The notes: generated by a model not told the origin, from the letters alone. A DNA stretch of 64,000 bases from Maricaulis sp036231565 (GCA_036231565.1 JAZAHA010000005.1:96923-160922); one strand, 5' to 3'; shown: positions 51,746-60,732, counted from the first letter of the stretch. Numbers and translations are program-made.

Positions 51746-53253
51746 TCTGCCACATCCCGGCGCAAGGCCGTGTGCGAGAGGCGCGGCGTATACTCGCCGA
51801 CGCAGGCAAAACGCATATGCCCGTCTTCCAGCCGCCCATAACGGATCGCCAGCATGTCCCGGATATAGTTCTGATAGGTGCGCCAGGGCGCGACCGAGCC
51901 TTGCTTCGGTAGATGCGGCAGGGCGCGCTGCACATACCCCGAGGAGAAGTCGAGCAGCGGTACGGGTTCTAGATCATCTGGCGGAATGGGCACAGCAACC
52001 TCGGTACCGGTACGCTCCATATAGTTCAGCATCCGGCAGACCCGTTCGCAGGTCAGATCAACCTTCAGCGTCCAGGATGCATTGGTATAGCCAAACGCCA
52101 GCGCGAGGTTCGGCATATTGCCCAGCATCATGCCGCGATAGGTAAAAAGCTCGGCCGGTGAAACCGGGACACCGTCAAGACTGAGGCGCGAGCCGCCCGC
52201 CAGCTGCATTTCCAGACCTGTTGCCGGAACGATGATATCTGCCTCGATCTCGGCGCCGGACTTGAGGCGGATACCGGTCTTGGTGAAGCACTCGATGTGA
52301 TCGGTCGCGATCGAGGCCGCCCCCGTGCGCAGGGCCTCGAAGAAATCCCCGTCCGGCGCGAGGCAGAAACGCTGGTCCCAGGGATTGTAGTGCGGGGTGA
52401 AATGGGTCTCGACGTCGAAATCCTCGCCCAGTTCCTCGCGGACATGCTTGATCACCTGGCGTTTGACGAAGGCCGGGAAACGCTTTGACAGCTGATAGAC
52501 ATAAATCGACAGCGCGATGTTCTTCATCCGGGCGATCAGGTAGGCCAGCTTGCTGGGCAGGACACGCTGAAGCGCGTCGGCCAGGCCGTCGCGGGACGGG
52601 CGCGCAGCGATATAGGTCGGCGATCGCTGCAGCATTGTCACATGGGCGGCGCTCTGCGCCATCGCCGGGACCAGCGTTACCGCCGTCGCTCCCGATCCGA
52701 TAATCACCACGCGCTTGCCGGAATAGTCGAGGTCTTCCGGCCAGAGCTGGGGATGCACGATCTCGCCACCGAAATCGTCCTGGCCGGGGAAGTCCGGCAT
52801 GTAGCCTTGCTCGTAGCGGTAATAGCCGGAGCACAGCATCAGAAAACGGCACTCAAACTCGACGTGCTTGCCGTCATGCTCCGCCGTGACCGTCCACAGC
52901 CCCTTGCCGCTGTCCCAGTCCGCCCCCATGACACGATGGCCGTAGCGTATATGCGTATCGATGCCGTTTTCGCTGGCCGTAGTCTCGATATAGTCGCGAA
53001 TAGACGGGCCGTCCGCGAACACCTTGCCGCCGGTCCACGGCCGGAACGCGTAGCCGAACGTGTACATGTCGCTGTCCGAGCGGATCCCGGGATAGCGGAA
53101 CAGATCCCACGTCCCGCCCATCGCCGCGCGCGATTCCAGGATCATGTAGCTGCGCTCGGGACAGCGTGCCTGCAGGTGATAGGCCGCGCCGACACCGGAC
53201 AGGCCCGCGCCGACAATCACCACATCCAGCACATCGCTTTTTGCTTCGCTCAT
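51742..53253 (-). CDS. FAD-containing monooxygenase (Baeyer-Villiger type)
   Basis: The 503-residue flavoprotein has two Rossmann sites: VVIVGAGLSGVGAAYHL for FAD near residue 11 and VVIIGSGATAVTLVPAMA for NADPH. Between them is a variant of the Baeyer-Villiger fingerprint, FPGQDDFGGEIVHPQLWPED. It should insert oxygen into a ketone, giving an ester, or oxidise a heteroatom. The start at 53253 follows GGGGAG; an open frame upstream has no family similarity. It heads the SDR-hydrolase operon and is divergent from the old yellow enzyme gene. Confidence 0.92.
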   Translation of the reverse strand: MSEAKSDVLDVVIVGAGLSGVGAAYHLQARCPERSYMILESRAAMGGTWDLFRYPGIRSDSDMYTFGYAFRPWTGGKVFADGPSIRDYIETTASENGIDTHIRYGHRVMGADWDSGKGLWTVTAEHDGKHVEFECRFLMLCSGYYRYEQGYMPDFPGQDDFGGEIVHPQLWPEDLDYSGKRVVIIGSGATAVTLVPAMAQSAAHVTMLQRSPTYIAARPSRDGLADALQRVLPSKLAYLIARMKNIALSIYVYQLSKRFPAFVKRQVIKHVREELGEDFDVETHFTPHYNPWDQRFCLAPDGDFFEALRTGAASIATDHIECFTKTGIRLKSGAEIEADIIVPATGLEMQLAGGSRLSLDGVPVSPAELFTYRGMMLGNMPNLALAFGYTNASWTLKVDLTCERVCRMLNYMERTGTEVAVPIPPDDLEPVPLLDFSSGYVQRALPHLPKQGSVAPWRTYQNYIRDMLAIRYGRLEDGHMRFACVGEYTPRLSHTALRRDVAE

Positions 53254-53424
53254 CCGGCTCCCCGTCCTGTCCAAGCGCAAAAAGTGAACACTGTTTCTGG
53301 CAAAGCGCAAGCGTGTGAACCGGGACACATGACGATTCCGAATATTCGAAATGCACACCCGGGACTCGATTCTGCGGAGGAATTGTCTAACTGCTCTGAT
53401 CAACGGTTTGTCGAGGAGAAGAAT

Positions 53425-54525
53425 ATGACCGACACAAAGGCGCTCTTCCGCCCCTTTTCGCTGGGCTCGCTGAAGCTCAGCAATCGTATCGTGATGGCGC
53501 CCATGACGCGCTCGAAGAGCCCGGGCGGCGTCCCGGGTGAACCGGTCGTCGAATATTATCGCCGCCGCGCCGCCAATGCGGTCGGCCTGATCATCACCGA
53601 GGGGACGACCGTCGATCGCCCCGGCGCCAGCTTCGACCCGGCCATACCCAACTTTCATAACCCCGACTCCTTGGCCGGCTGGCGGAAGGTCGTGGACGCC
53701 GTGCATGCCGAAGGCGGCAAGATCGCGCCGCAGCTGTGGCATGTCGGCCTGGCGCGCCGCCCGGGAACCGGTCCGCACCCGGACGCCGCATCCGACAGCC
53801 CGTCCGGCGTTCTGCCCAACGGCAAGCAGATCGGCGAGCCGATGACCGCCGAAGATATCGCCGACACCATCTCCGCCTTTGCAAAGGCGGCAAAGGCTGC
53901 CGCCGAAATCGGCTTCGACGCCATCGAGCTGCACGGCGCGCATGGCTATCTGCTCGACCAGTTCTTCTGGGACGGCACCAACAAGCGCGATGACCGTTTC
54001 GGCGGCGGGCTGATCGAGCGCACCACCATCGTCCAGGAGATCGTCCGGGCGGTACGCGTGGAAATCCCGGCCGACCTGCCGCTCATCCTGCGTTTCTCGC
54101 AATGGAAGCAGCAGGACTACAATGCCCGCCTGGCCCAGACCCCGGACGAGCTGGAAGCCTTCCTTGCGCCACTGTCGGAGGCCGGCGTCGACATCTTCCA
54201 TGCCTCCACCCGCCGCTTCTGGAATCCCGAGTTCGAGGGGTCCGATCTCAACCTCGCCGGCTGGACGAAAAAGCTCTCCGGCAAGCCAGCCATCACCGTT
54301 GGCTCGGTCGGCCTCAACTCCGATTTCCTCGGCGCCTTCATGGGCGAGAACTCGCAAGCCTCATCAATCGACAGCCTGATCGAGCGTCTGGAAAACGATG
54401 AGTTCGATCTCGTGGCTGTCGGCCGCGCACTGATCAGCGACCCAGAATGGGCCGCAAAGGTCCGCGATGGCCGCCTCGACGAACTCAGCGACTTCGACGC
54501 AGAAAAGCTGAAAGAACTGGTCTAG
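53425..54525 (+). CDS. Old yellow enzyme family alkene reductase
   Basis: The 366-residue FMN enzyme reduces activated double bonds such as enones with NADPH. The TIM barrel has NRIVMAPMTR, the FMN-contacting QLWHVG, the paired histidines in HGAHGYLLDQF and the C-terminal VAVGRALISDPEW. It starts at the ATG at 53425 behind GAGGAGAAG. It is divergent from the monooxygenase operon, which suggests shared control from 53254-53424. The last bases overlap the flagellin stop. Confidence 0.95.
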   Translation: MTDTKALFRPFSLGSLKLSNRIVMAPMTRSKSPGGVPGEPVVEYYRRRAANAVGLIITEGTTVDRPGASFDPAIPNFHNPDSLAGWRKVVDAVHAEGGKIAPQLWHVGLARRPGTGPHPDAASDSPSGVLPNGKQIGEPMTAEDIADTISAFAKAAKAAAEIGFDAIELHGAHGYLLDQFFWDGTNKRDDRFGGGLIERTTIVQEIVRAVRVEIPADLPLILRFSQWKQQDYNARLAQTPDELEAFLAPLSEAGVDIFHASTRRFWNPEFEGSDLNLAGWTKKLSGKPAITVGSVGLNSDFLGAFMGENSQASSIDSLIERLENDEFDLVAVGRALISDPEWAAKVRDGRLDELSDFDAEKLKELV

Positions 54526-55364
54526 CGGAACAGCTGCAACAGGTATTGCGGCGCGCGGTTCGCGATCGACAGTGCCTGGATGCCGAGCTGCTGCTTCACC
54601 TGGAGCGCCTGCAGCTCGGCCGCCGCCTTGGCCATATCCACATCGACAAGGTTGCCGATGCCCTTTTCCAGGGCGTCGGTGAGCTTGTCGGTGAAGCTGC
54701 TCTGGATATCCAGCCGCTTCGATGCGGAGCCCAGGCGGGCCAGCACAGCGCCGATATTGTCGATGGAGCTGTCCAGCTCGGTAATCGCCAGATCGGCGTT
54801 CACGAAGGCGCTGACCGTCGCGTCCTCTGACAGAATGATATTGGTGCCCGGACCACCCGGCGGCCCGAAGGACAGGTCTTCCGCAGCGAATGTGATCCGG
54901 CTGCTGCCGTCGTCATTGGCCAGCACAGACAGGTCGTCAGCGCCAGATTTGATCAGGTTGATGCCATTGAATTCGGCGTTCTCGATAATGGTCTTGATCT
55001 GGTCACGCAGCTGGACGAAGTCCTCGTTCAGCGCATTGCGGCTCTGCTGGTCGAGACTGCGATCCGACGCGGCAAGCGCCTTCTCCCGCATCTCGATCAA
55101 GATGTCCGAAATGGATTCGCTCGCCGCGATGGCGACGTCGACCACGCTCGTTCCGCGATCCAGCGACTGCTTGACGGCATTATAGCCGGCGACCTTGGCC
55201 CGCATCCCCTGGGCGATTGCGTAGATCGCGCCATTGTCCTTGGCGGAAGAGACCTTCAGGCCCGTGCTGATCTGGCGCTGAACCACTTCGAGACGCGCAT
55301 TCGTCTCGCGCAGATTCTGCAGCGCAATCATCGCACCGGCATTGGTGTTGACCGAGAAGGTCAT
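54522..55364 (-). CDS. Flagellin
   Basis: The 280-residue protein forms the flagellar filament. The conserved N-terminal D0/D1 part (FSVNTNAGAMIALQNLRETN, with RQISTGLKVSSAKDNGA) and C-terminal part (LQALQVKQQLGIQALSIANR) are complete. The variable centre is only a short glycine/proline-rich loop, as in Caulobacter-type flagellins. The start at 55364 follows AAGGAGG. No other flagellar gene is near, so this is a detached flagellin locus read from a sigma-54-type promoter at 55428-55442. Confidence 0.93.
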   Translation of the reverse strand: MTFSVNTNAGAMIALQNLRETNARLEVVQRQISTGLKVSSAKDNGAIYAIAQGMRAKVAGYNAVKQSLDRGTSVVDVAIAASESISDILIEMREKALAASDRSLDQQSRNALNEDFVQLRDQIKTIIENAEFNGINLIKSGADDLSVLANDDGSSRITFAAEDLSFGPPGGPGTNIILSEDATVSAFVNADLAITELDSSIDNIGAVLARLGSASKRLDIQSSFTDKLTDALEKGIGNLVDVDMAKAAAELQALQVKQQLGIQALSIANRAPQYLLQLFR

Positions 55365-55427
55365 GCTGCCTCCTTCTGAGACGCCGCAACGAGGCTTTCC
55401 GCGAATACTTCGCGTGGTCATATGCTA

Positions 55428-55442
55428 TGCAAGATCTGCGCC
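55428..55442 (-). promoter_or_regulatory. Sigma-54 promoter of the flagellin gene
   Basis: On the minus strand GGCGCAGATCTTGCA places GG and GC exactly 10 bases apart, the -24/-12 arrangement of RpoN promoters, with TTGCA perfect. The predicted start is about 12 bases downstream, giving a leader of about 50 bases before the flagellin ATG. Class-late flagellin genes of Caulobacter relatives use such promoters. Confidence 0.75.
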
Positions 55443-55533
55443 GCGCGTTGCCCCAGGCAGGCCTTGCTCCATCGCCGGCCGCGCGCGCCGGAGCAGGTAA
55501 AATCTGCCGGCTTCTCGAGAAATTTCTGCCGCG

Positions 55534-55550
55534 CCGGCAATTCTTGCCGG
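55534..55550. terminator. Hairpin after the acyl-CoA dehydrogenase gene
   Basis: CCGGCAA and TTGCCGG form a perfect 7-base stem with a 3-base loop, 4 bases past the stop of the minus-strand dehydrogenase gene. There is no T-run, so termination is uncertain. Confidence 0.4.
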
Positions 55551-55554
55551 GCCG

Positions 55555-57213
55555 TCAGAGCGGGCTGGCGCGCTCGACAATCGCAGCGGCATCCAGCTGA
55601 CTGGTCAATGCGCCAAAGGCGAAGCTGCGGTGATCCGGATCCAGCCGGGCGGCACAGAACCCATCAAAGACATAGTCCGGCGATGCGTGGTGCAGGGCCG
55701 CGGCCTGAAGGCCCAAGGCGACATCTTCGGCGAAGGCCCGCGCTGTGGCTTCCCCCAGGACACCCGGTCTGAACCAGTCGTCCAGCCGCTGGAGGTGGGC
55801 GTCGTAGAAGCGATTGATGCCGCGCGCAGTCACGAGCTCGGCGCGGACAGCTTCCTGACTGTCAGGCTCCCGGCCCAGCGCCCGCAGCACGTCAAGCGCG
55901 ATGACATTGCCCGAACCTTCCCAGATCGCGTTGAGCGGCGATTGCCGGTAGAGGCGCGGCATCGGCCCCTCCTCCACAAATCCCGCGCCGCCGTGACACT
56001 CGAGCGCCTCGTAGACGAGCCCCGGCTGACGCTTGCACACCCAGTATTTTGCGATCGGCGTGGCCAGCCGCATGAAGGCCGCCTCGCCTGCCGACGCCTC
56101 CGCCCGATCGAAACTGTGCGCCAGGCGCAGCCCCAGCGCGACCGCGGCTTCCGCCTCCAGCGCCAGATCCGCCAACACGGCTTTCATCGCCGGCTGGTCG
56201 ACGAGCTTCTTTTGGAAAGCGGTACGGTGCTCGGCATGCCAGAGCGCCTGGGCCAGCGCGGCCCGCATGCCGCCAGCCGAGCCCAGAATACAGTCGAGCC
56301 GCGTGTGCTGGACCATGTCGATGATCGTGCGCACACCGCGCCCCTCATCCCCGACACGCCGCGCCCAGGCGCCATGATACTCGATCTCCGAGGACGCGTT
56401 GGAGCGATCGCCCAGCTTGTCCTTGAGTCGCATGATATGCATCGCATTGCGCGTGCCATCCGGGCGCCAGCGCGGCACCAGGAAGCAGGTCAGCCCGCCC
56501 TCGGCCTGGGCCAGTGTCAGGAAAGCATCGCCCATCGGGGCGGAACAGAACCATTTATGCCCGGTCAGCTCGTACTCGCCCTCTCCACCCGCGGGCACTG
56601 CCCTTGTGGTATTGGCGCGCACATCGGATCCGCCCTGCTTCTCCGTCATCGCCATGCCGAAGGTGACGCCGGCCTTTTCCTCCGCCGGGATGAAGCGCGG
56701 GTCATAGCGGCCGGCGGCAATGCGCGGCTCCCATTCGGCGGCGACAGCCGGTTCGGCCCGCAGCGCCGGCACGGCGGCATAGGTCATCGACATGGGACAG
56801 ACGACGCCGGCATCGGCCTGCGTCATCAGATAGAGCATGGCCGCGTGCAGCACATGGCCGGCCTCGCCCTCCGTCCAGGCGCAGGACGACAGGCCGGCAT
56901 CCAGACCCAGCCGCATCAGCTCATGATAGGCGGGATGAAACTCCACCTCGTCGAGCCGGTGTCCGTAACGGTCGAAGGCTTTCAGCTTCGGCGGGTTCTC
57001 GTTCGCACGGCGTGCCCAGTCGACCGTTTCGGCCGCACCGCACCGCGCACCCATCGCAGACAGCCGTTCGGCGTGCGTCTCGCCACCCGCCGCAACCAGT
57101 GCTGACTGCAGCGCACGGTCGCTCTTGAAGAGATTGGCATCCTCGAAGGGCGGCGGCTGGTTGGTGACTGTGTGGGTGGTCAGTTCTGTGTGGGGGCGAA
57201 TGGGAGCTGTCAT
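55555..57213 (-). CDS. AidB-like acyl-CoA dehydrogenase
   Basis: The 552-residue flavoprotein matches the AidB/DNA-alkylation-response subgroup, longer than the usual 380-residue dehydrogenases. Typical signs are MAMTEKQGGSDVRANTT, the flavin-binding GHKWFCSAPMGDAF and the C-terminal ECHGGAGFVEEGPMPRLYRQ. The usual catalytic acid region is IWEGSGNVIALDVLR. AidB proteins bind DNA and protect against alkylation in E. coli, but the enzymatic role is debated. The start at 57213 is the one that begins the recognisable MTAPIRPH-type N-terminus. Confidence 0.9.
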   Translation of the reverse strand: MTAPIRPHTELTTHTVTNQPPPFEDANLFKSDRALQSALVAAGGETHAERLSAMGARCGAAETVDWARRANENPPKLKAFDRYGHRLDEVEFHPAYHELMRLGLDAGLSSCAWTEGEAGHVLHAAMLYLMTQADAGVVCPMSMTYAAVPALRAEPAVAAEWEPRIAAGRYDPRFIPAEEKAGVTFGMAMTEKQGGSDVRANTTRAVPAGGEGEYELTGHKWFCSAPMGDAFLTLAQAEGGLTCFLVPRWRPDGTRNAMHIMRLKDKLGDRSNASSEIEYHGAWARRVGDEGRGVRTIIDMVQHTRLDCILGSAGGMRAALAQALWHAEHRTAFQKKLVDQPAMKAVLADLALEAEAAVALGLRLAHSFDRAEASAGEAAFMRLATPIAKYWVCKRQPGLVYEALECHGGAGFVEEGPMPRLYRQSPLNAIWEGSGNVIALDVLRALGREPDSQEAVRAELVTARGINRFYDAHLQRLDDWFRPGVLGEATARAFAEDVALGLQAAALHHASPDYVFDGFCAARLDPDHRSFAFGALTSQLDAAAIVERASPL

Positions 57214-57354
57214 TGGGCAGGCCTCTAGTGTCTTCGCAGAGGGGAAGAATGCCATGGAAGGGGCGGCAACGGCCAGCACGGTGAGCCCGGACGGCGGCGC
57301 CCTTCCCCCTCCTTGTCCTCACACGAGCTTGGACGCCGGCTTAGCCACCCAGGA

Positions 57355-57717
57355 TCAATCTCGAGGCCGAGGCCCCCACGGCTCACACGCTATGCCGTCA
57401 CCATCAGCATCGTGACTTGGCCAATAACCGGGCTCACCCTGCCGTGCAGGCGCGAGTCCCGTGGCTCTCGCTGCGTCGCAATTGGGTGCGGAAGCAAGGT
57501 GACGCATCGTCGTGGCTATCGGCCATGGGCTGAAATGCGCCATCGCTGCAGCGGCAAGAAAAAGCACGATGAAGCCCGACGCAAACCGCACGCCCCAGGC
57601 CGAAACACGGCGGTACAAAACACAGGATGGTCTTTCCCAGCGGGAGGCCCGCCGGAACCGCGGCTTCAGGCGACGGGCCCTTTCCTCGCGATCATCATGT
57701 GCACTTCGCAGGATCAC
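57355..57717 (-). CDS. Membrane-anchored excalibur calcium-binding protein
   Basis: The 120-residue product has a basic N-terminus, a membrane helix (about 46-63, GFIVLFLAAAAMAHF) and a C-terminal excalibur domain. The domain carries NCDAARATGLAPARQGEPGY and the calcium-loop residues DADGDGIACEPW, with two cysteines likely disulfide-bonded. The start seems to be a GTG with GGAGAGCGAGG upstream. Excalibur domains occur on extracellular nucleases and surface proteins; here it stands alone without a nuclease. Confidence 0.82.
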   Translation of the reverse strand: MILRSAHDDREERARRLKPRFRRASRWERPSCVLYRRVSAWGVRFASGFIVLFLAAAAMAHFSPWPIATTMRHLASAPNCDAARATGLAPARQGEPGYWPSHDADGDGIACEPWGPRPRD

Positions 57718-57822
57718 CCTCGCTCTCCACCCTTGACCGCGGCATTTGCCGAACCGCTTTCAAACAGCACCATCACGCCACGCGGATGAAAGTGGCGTAA
57801 AAGGATCCATAATGGAGAAAAA

Positions 57823-57898
57823 TGGTGCCCGGGGGCGGATTCGAACCACCGACACGCGGATTTTCAATCCGCTGCTCTACCAACTGAGCTACCCGGGC
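57823..57898 (-). tRNA. tRNA-Phe (GAA)
   Basis: The minus strand reads GCCCGGGTAGCTCAGTTGGT at the 5' end, with a full cloverleaf: acceptor GCCCGGG/CCCGGGC, anticodon loop TTGAAAA (anticodon GAA) and T arm GGTGGTTCGAATCCGCC. CCA is encoded and a T-run follows directly as terminator. Confidence 0.98.
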
Positions 57899-58019
57899 GC
57901 CGGGCAGACACGCGCATCGGGGCGCGGTCGAGAGCGCGGTTTATAGGGGCCCGCGCCGGGCCTGTCCATGGCCGTTTTCAGCGAAATGTGCACCCGGCTG
58001 CAACGTCCGGTCGGCCAGC

Positions 58020-58187
58020 CTAGCGGTCTTCCTCGGACGGCGGGTTTTCCTCGGCCACATCGGCCGGTTCGCCGGGAATGGCATAGCTGTCATTCATCCA
58101 CTTGCCCAGATCCACATCGGCGCAGCGTTTGGAGCAGAAGGGCTTGAATTCGGGGTCGGCCGGCTTGCGGCAGATGGGACACTTCAT
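58020..58187 (-). CDS. yacG: DNA gyrase inhibitor YacG
   Basis: This 55-residue zinc protein is too short for many gene finders. The C4 zinc site is CPIC near the N-terminus and CSKRC about 15 residues later, followed by ADVDLGKWMNDSYAIPGEP, the YacG signature. YacG blocks DNA binding by GyrB in E. coli. GAGGAGGAC precedes two adjacent ATGs at 58190 and 58187; the second has better spacing. It follows the RNase E/G gene by about 30 bases in an operon with maf and infA upstream. Confidence 0.93.
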   Translation of the reverse strand: MKCPICRKPADPEFKPFCSKRCADVDLGKWMNDSYAIPGEPADVAEENPPSEEDR

Positions 58188-58221
58188 CATGTCCTCCTCG
58201 GTTCGGTGTTCGCGCGCAGGG

Positions 58222-59295
58222 TCAGGCGCGGCTGACGCGGACGTCCTCGCGTTCGAGATCGTCGGCCGCCATCAGTTCGAAGCGCGGCCCGATCCGGCCG
58301 GTCAGCGCTTCGCGCCAACCGATCGTGTCGGCATCGAGCCAGGCGAAAACCTCCGGCGCGACCTCAAGCTTCTGCTTGCGGCTGCGGTCGGACATGGCCT
58401 CGCCCTGCAGGCGGCGCAAGGCCGCCAGAGCACAGCTTTCAACCGACAGGCGTCCATCGGCATCGCACATCTGTTCGCGCAGCGAGCGGCCACGGCGCTG
58501 GCGGGCGAGTTCGCCGACGCCGAATTGCGACAGCGGCGCCACATCCACCTTGGCCCGGTCGCGCTTGAACGCACCGCGCATCGTCTGCTCCACCGTCTTG
58601 CGGTCGGGCTGGGCGCGCATGTGCACAAAGTCGATGGCGATAATGCCGCCGAGGCCACGCAGACGCACCTGGCGGGCGGCTTCCTTGGCGGCCGAGGTGT
58701 TCAGCGCGACGGCCAGCTGGGCCGGGGAGCCCTGGCCCTTGCGGCCGTCGGCATCGACATCGATCGTCGTCATCGCCCGCGTCGTCTCGATATAGAGCGA
58801 GCCGCCGCCGGGAATGGGTGCGAGCGGGTTCAGCGCCGCCTCGAACTCGTCGTCCAGATCGATATCCGTCTCGTCCGCCCACACGGCCTCGGCCTCGCCC
58901 CAGGCCTTCACCAGGCGCTGGGCCAGGATCGGGGCGGGCTGGACGCATTCAGGCGCGTCCCCCTCCCCAGCCTCGGCCAGGGCGAGATTGGGCCCTTTCT
59001 CGGCATAGGCTTCGCGGGCAATGCGCACACCGATGGCGGCGCCTTCATGGAAACCTTTGGGGCGGCCGGCCTTGCCGAAGGGTAAGAAACCTTCCGGTCC
59101 CACGCCCAGGTCGACAAAGGCGGCATTCAGCGCCGGTTCGACGCGGCGCACGCGGCCGCGATAGATCTCGCCCTCGACGACACGCTGCCCGGCCTCGCTC
59201 CAGCGGTCCAGCCACAGCTCGACGACACGGCCATTGTCCACGACAGCGGCGCGGGTCTCGCCGATATTTTCCTCGATCAGGATGCGGCGGCTCAT
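58222..59295 (-). CDS. Short ribonuclease E/G family protein
   Basis: The 357-residue protein has an S1 part (GEIYRGRVRRVEPALNAAFV) and the catalytic core. The two metal-binding aspartates are retained in TTIDVDADG and LGGIIAIDFVHM. The region around the zinc link is unusual: the CPxCxGxG of RNase E and RNase G is absent and replaced by MCDADGRLSVESC. Part of the 5'-sensor and core region (the SLPGRYLVLMP-like stretch) is also missing. It therefore belongs to the short alphaproteobacterial form whose activity is unproven. Its start overlaps the maf stop by 4 bases. Confidence 0.88.
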   Translation of the reverse strand: MSRRILIEENIGETRAAVVDNGRVVELWLDRWSEAGQRVVEGEIYRGRVRRVEPALNAAFVDLGVGPEGFLPFGKAGRPKGFHEGAAIGVRIAREAYAEKGPNLALAEAGEGDAPECVQPAPILAQRLVKAWGEAEAVWADETDIDLDDEFEAALNPLAPIPGGGSLYIETTRAMTTIDVDADGRKGQGSPAQLAVALNTSAAKEAARQVRLRGLGGIIAIDFVHMRAQPDRKTVEQTMRGAFKRDRAKVDVAPLSQFGVGELARQRRGRSLREQMCDADGRLSVESCALAALRRLQGEAMSDRSRKQKLEVAPEVFAWLDADTIGWREALTGRIGPRFELMAADDLEREDVRVSRA

Positions 59296-59930
59296 GTCGT
59301 CGGCCTTTCGCCCATAAGCTCGGTCACGGGATAGCCCAGACCGGCCAGCAGATTACTCGTCTCGTAGAGCGGCAGCCCCACCACGCCGGTGAAGGAGCCG
59401 ATCAGATTCACCACAAAACACCCGGCCCGGCCTTGAATGCCGTAACCGCCGGCCTTCCCGTACCACTCGCCCGAGGCGATATAGGCGTCGATCTCCGGCT
59501 GTGACAGGCGTTTGAACTTCACCCGCGTCTCGACCACACGCGCTGCGAATGTCCCGCCCGGACCGGCCGCGGCAATGCCGGTGAAGACCCGGTGATTGCG
59601 TCCGGACAGAAGATCCAGGCAGCGCCGGGCCTCGGCCTCGTCGAGCGTCTTGGGCAGAATGCGCCGGCCGACACCGACCACCGTATCCGCCGCAAGCACG
59701 AAGGCATCGCCGCCGGCGCGCACGGACGGATGCGCCATCGCCTTTTCCTGCGCCAGGCGCAAGGCGAGCGGGCCCGGCAATTCACCGGGGATCTCGTGCT
59801 CGTCGATATGTGTGGGTTCGACCGCGTCGGGAACAATCCCGACACTGGCCAGCAGATCGAGGCGGCGCGGCGAGGCGCTGGCCAGGATCAGGGGCGGTCG
59901 CGGTCCGTGTGCCATCGCGGCATCCGTCAT
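59292..59930 (-). CDS. maf: Maf-family nucleotide pyrophosphatase
   Basis: The 212-residue protein hydrolyses non-canonical or canonical nucleoside triphosphates to monophosphates. LILASASPRR begins the fold, ADTVVGVG carries the catalytic aspartate, and ASGEWYGKAGGYGIQG holds the conserved lysine and glutamate. The subgroup (YhdE-like dTTP/UTP versus YceF) is not decided. It sits between infA and the RNase gene in one block. Confidence 0.93.
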   Translation of the reverse strand: MTDAAMAHGPRPPLILASASPRRLDLLASVGIVPDAVEPTHIDEHEIPGELPGPLALRLAQEKAMAHPSVRAGGDAFVLAADTVVGVGRRILPKTLDEAEARRCLDLLSGRNHRVFTGIAAAGPGGTFAARVVETRVKFKRLSQPEIDAYIASGEWYGKAGGYGIQGRAGCFVVNLIGSFTGVVGLPLYETSNLLAGLGYPVTELMGERPTT

Positions 59931-59955
59931 TGCGTCGACGCGCCCCGCAAACGGT

Positions 59956-60174
59956 TTACTTGAAGCGATAGGTGATACGACCCTTGGTCAGGTCATAGGG
60001 TGTCATTTCGACAAGCACCTTGTCGCCCGCCAGAACCCGGATCCGGTTCTTGCGCATCTTGCCCGCCGTGTGGGCGATGATCTCGTGATCATTCTCGAGT
60101 TTGACCCGGAAGGTCGCGTTCGGAAGCAGCTCCGTCACCTCGCCGGGAAACTCCAACAACTCTTCTTTCGCCAT
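59956..60174 (-). CDS. infA: Translation initiation factor IF-1
   Basis: The 72-residue S1/OB-fold protein has the standard IF-1 length. The ends are MAKEELLEFPGEV and TKGRITYRF, and the middle MRKNRIRVLAGDKVLVEMTP is highly conserved. The ATG at 60174 follows GAGGAG. It is essential for 30S initiation. It is placed between the phosphatase and maf genes, as in other alphaproteobacteria. Confidence 0.98.
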   Translation of the reverse strand: MAKEELLEFPGEVTELLPNATFRVKLENDHEIIAHTAGKMRKNRIRVLAGDKVLVEMTPYDLTKGRITYRFK

Positions 60175-60297
60175 GCGGCTCCTCAATTCCTAGCCCGGAT
60201 TTCCGGGCGAAACAGATACGGGATAAGGCCGACTCGCCGTGCGGCCGGCGTCCCGGAGCGCGCTATATAGTCCTTCACCGGGTGCAAAGTCGAGACG

Positions 60298-60732
60298 TCA
60301 AGCGCTTTTTAGGCTGGCATCCCACTGTGCGATGCGTGCAGCAATGGCGTTACGGGTCTCTCGATAGGCCGCCAGGCGCATGTCGCGATTGCCGCCGGTC
60401 TCGCTGGGATCGGGGATCGGCCAGGCCTGGAACTCGGCGCCCGTGCGCGCCGCGTAGTCCCGCGCCGTGCGGTCGGCAGCGGTGGACAGCGAGACCACGA
60501 TATCGGCCGCCGGCTCGCCCACACCATTGAGCGCAATCGGCGAGAAATCCTCCAGATCGATCCCCTCTTCCAGCATCACCGCGACCATGAAGGGGTCGGC
60601 AAAGGCCGCCGGGATCACGCCGCAGGAGCGGGCCGAGACATCGTCGCCGAAGCGTTTGCGCCACAATGCCTCGCCCATGGGCGAGCGGATGGCATTGCGT
60701 CCGCAGACGAACAGGACCGAAGGCGTCGTCAT
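60298..60732 (-). CDS. Low-molecular-weight phosphotyrosine phosphatase / arsenate reductase family
   Basis: The 144-residue protein has the CX5R catalytic loop at residues 10-16, CGRNAIR, followed by SP, as in the family. The general acid aspartate lies in PIPDPSETG. The loop differs from the usual CxGNxCRSP, so the activity (tyrosine phosphatase or arsenate reductase) is open. It overlaps the UPF0262 gene by 4 bases, in the conserved alphaproteobacterial order. Confidence 0.9.
   Translation of the reverse strand: MTTPSVLFVCGRNAIRSPMGEALWRKRFGDDVSARSCGVIPAAFADPFMVAVMLEEGIDLEDFSPIALNGVGEPAADIVVSLSTAADRTARDYAARTGAEFQAWPIPDPSETGGNRDMRLAAYRETRNAIAARIAQWDASLKSA

Noticed and set aside
53254..54357. 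N-terminal extension of the flavin monooxygenase
   Set aside because: It overlaps the old yellow enzyme gene on the other strand, and the Rossmann motif sits at the normal distance from the ATG at 53253.
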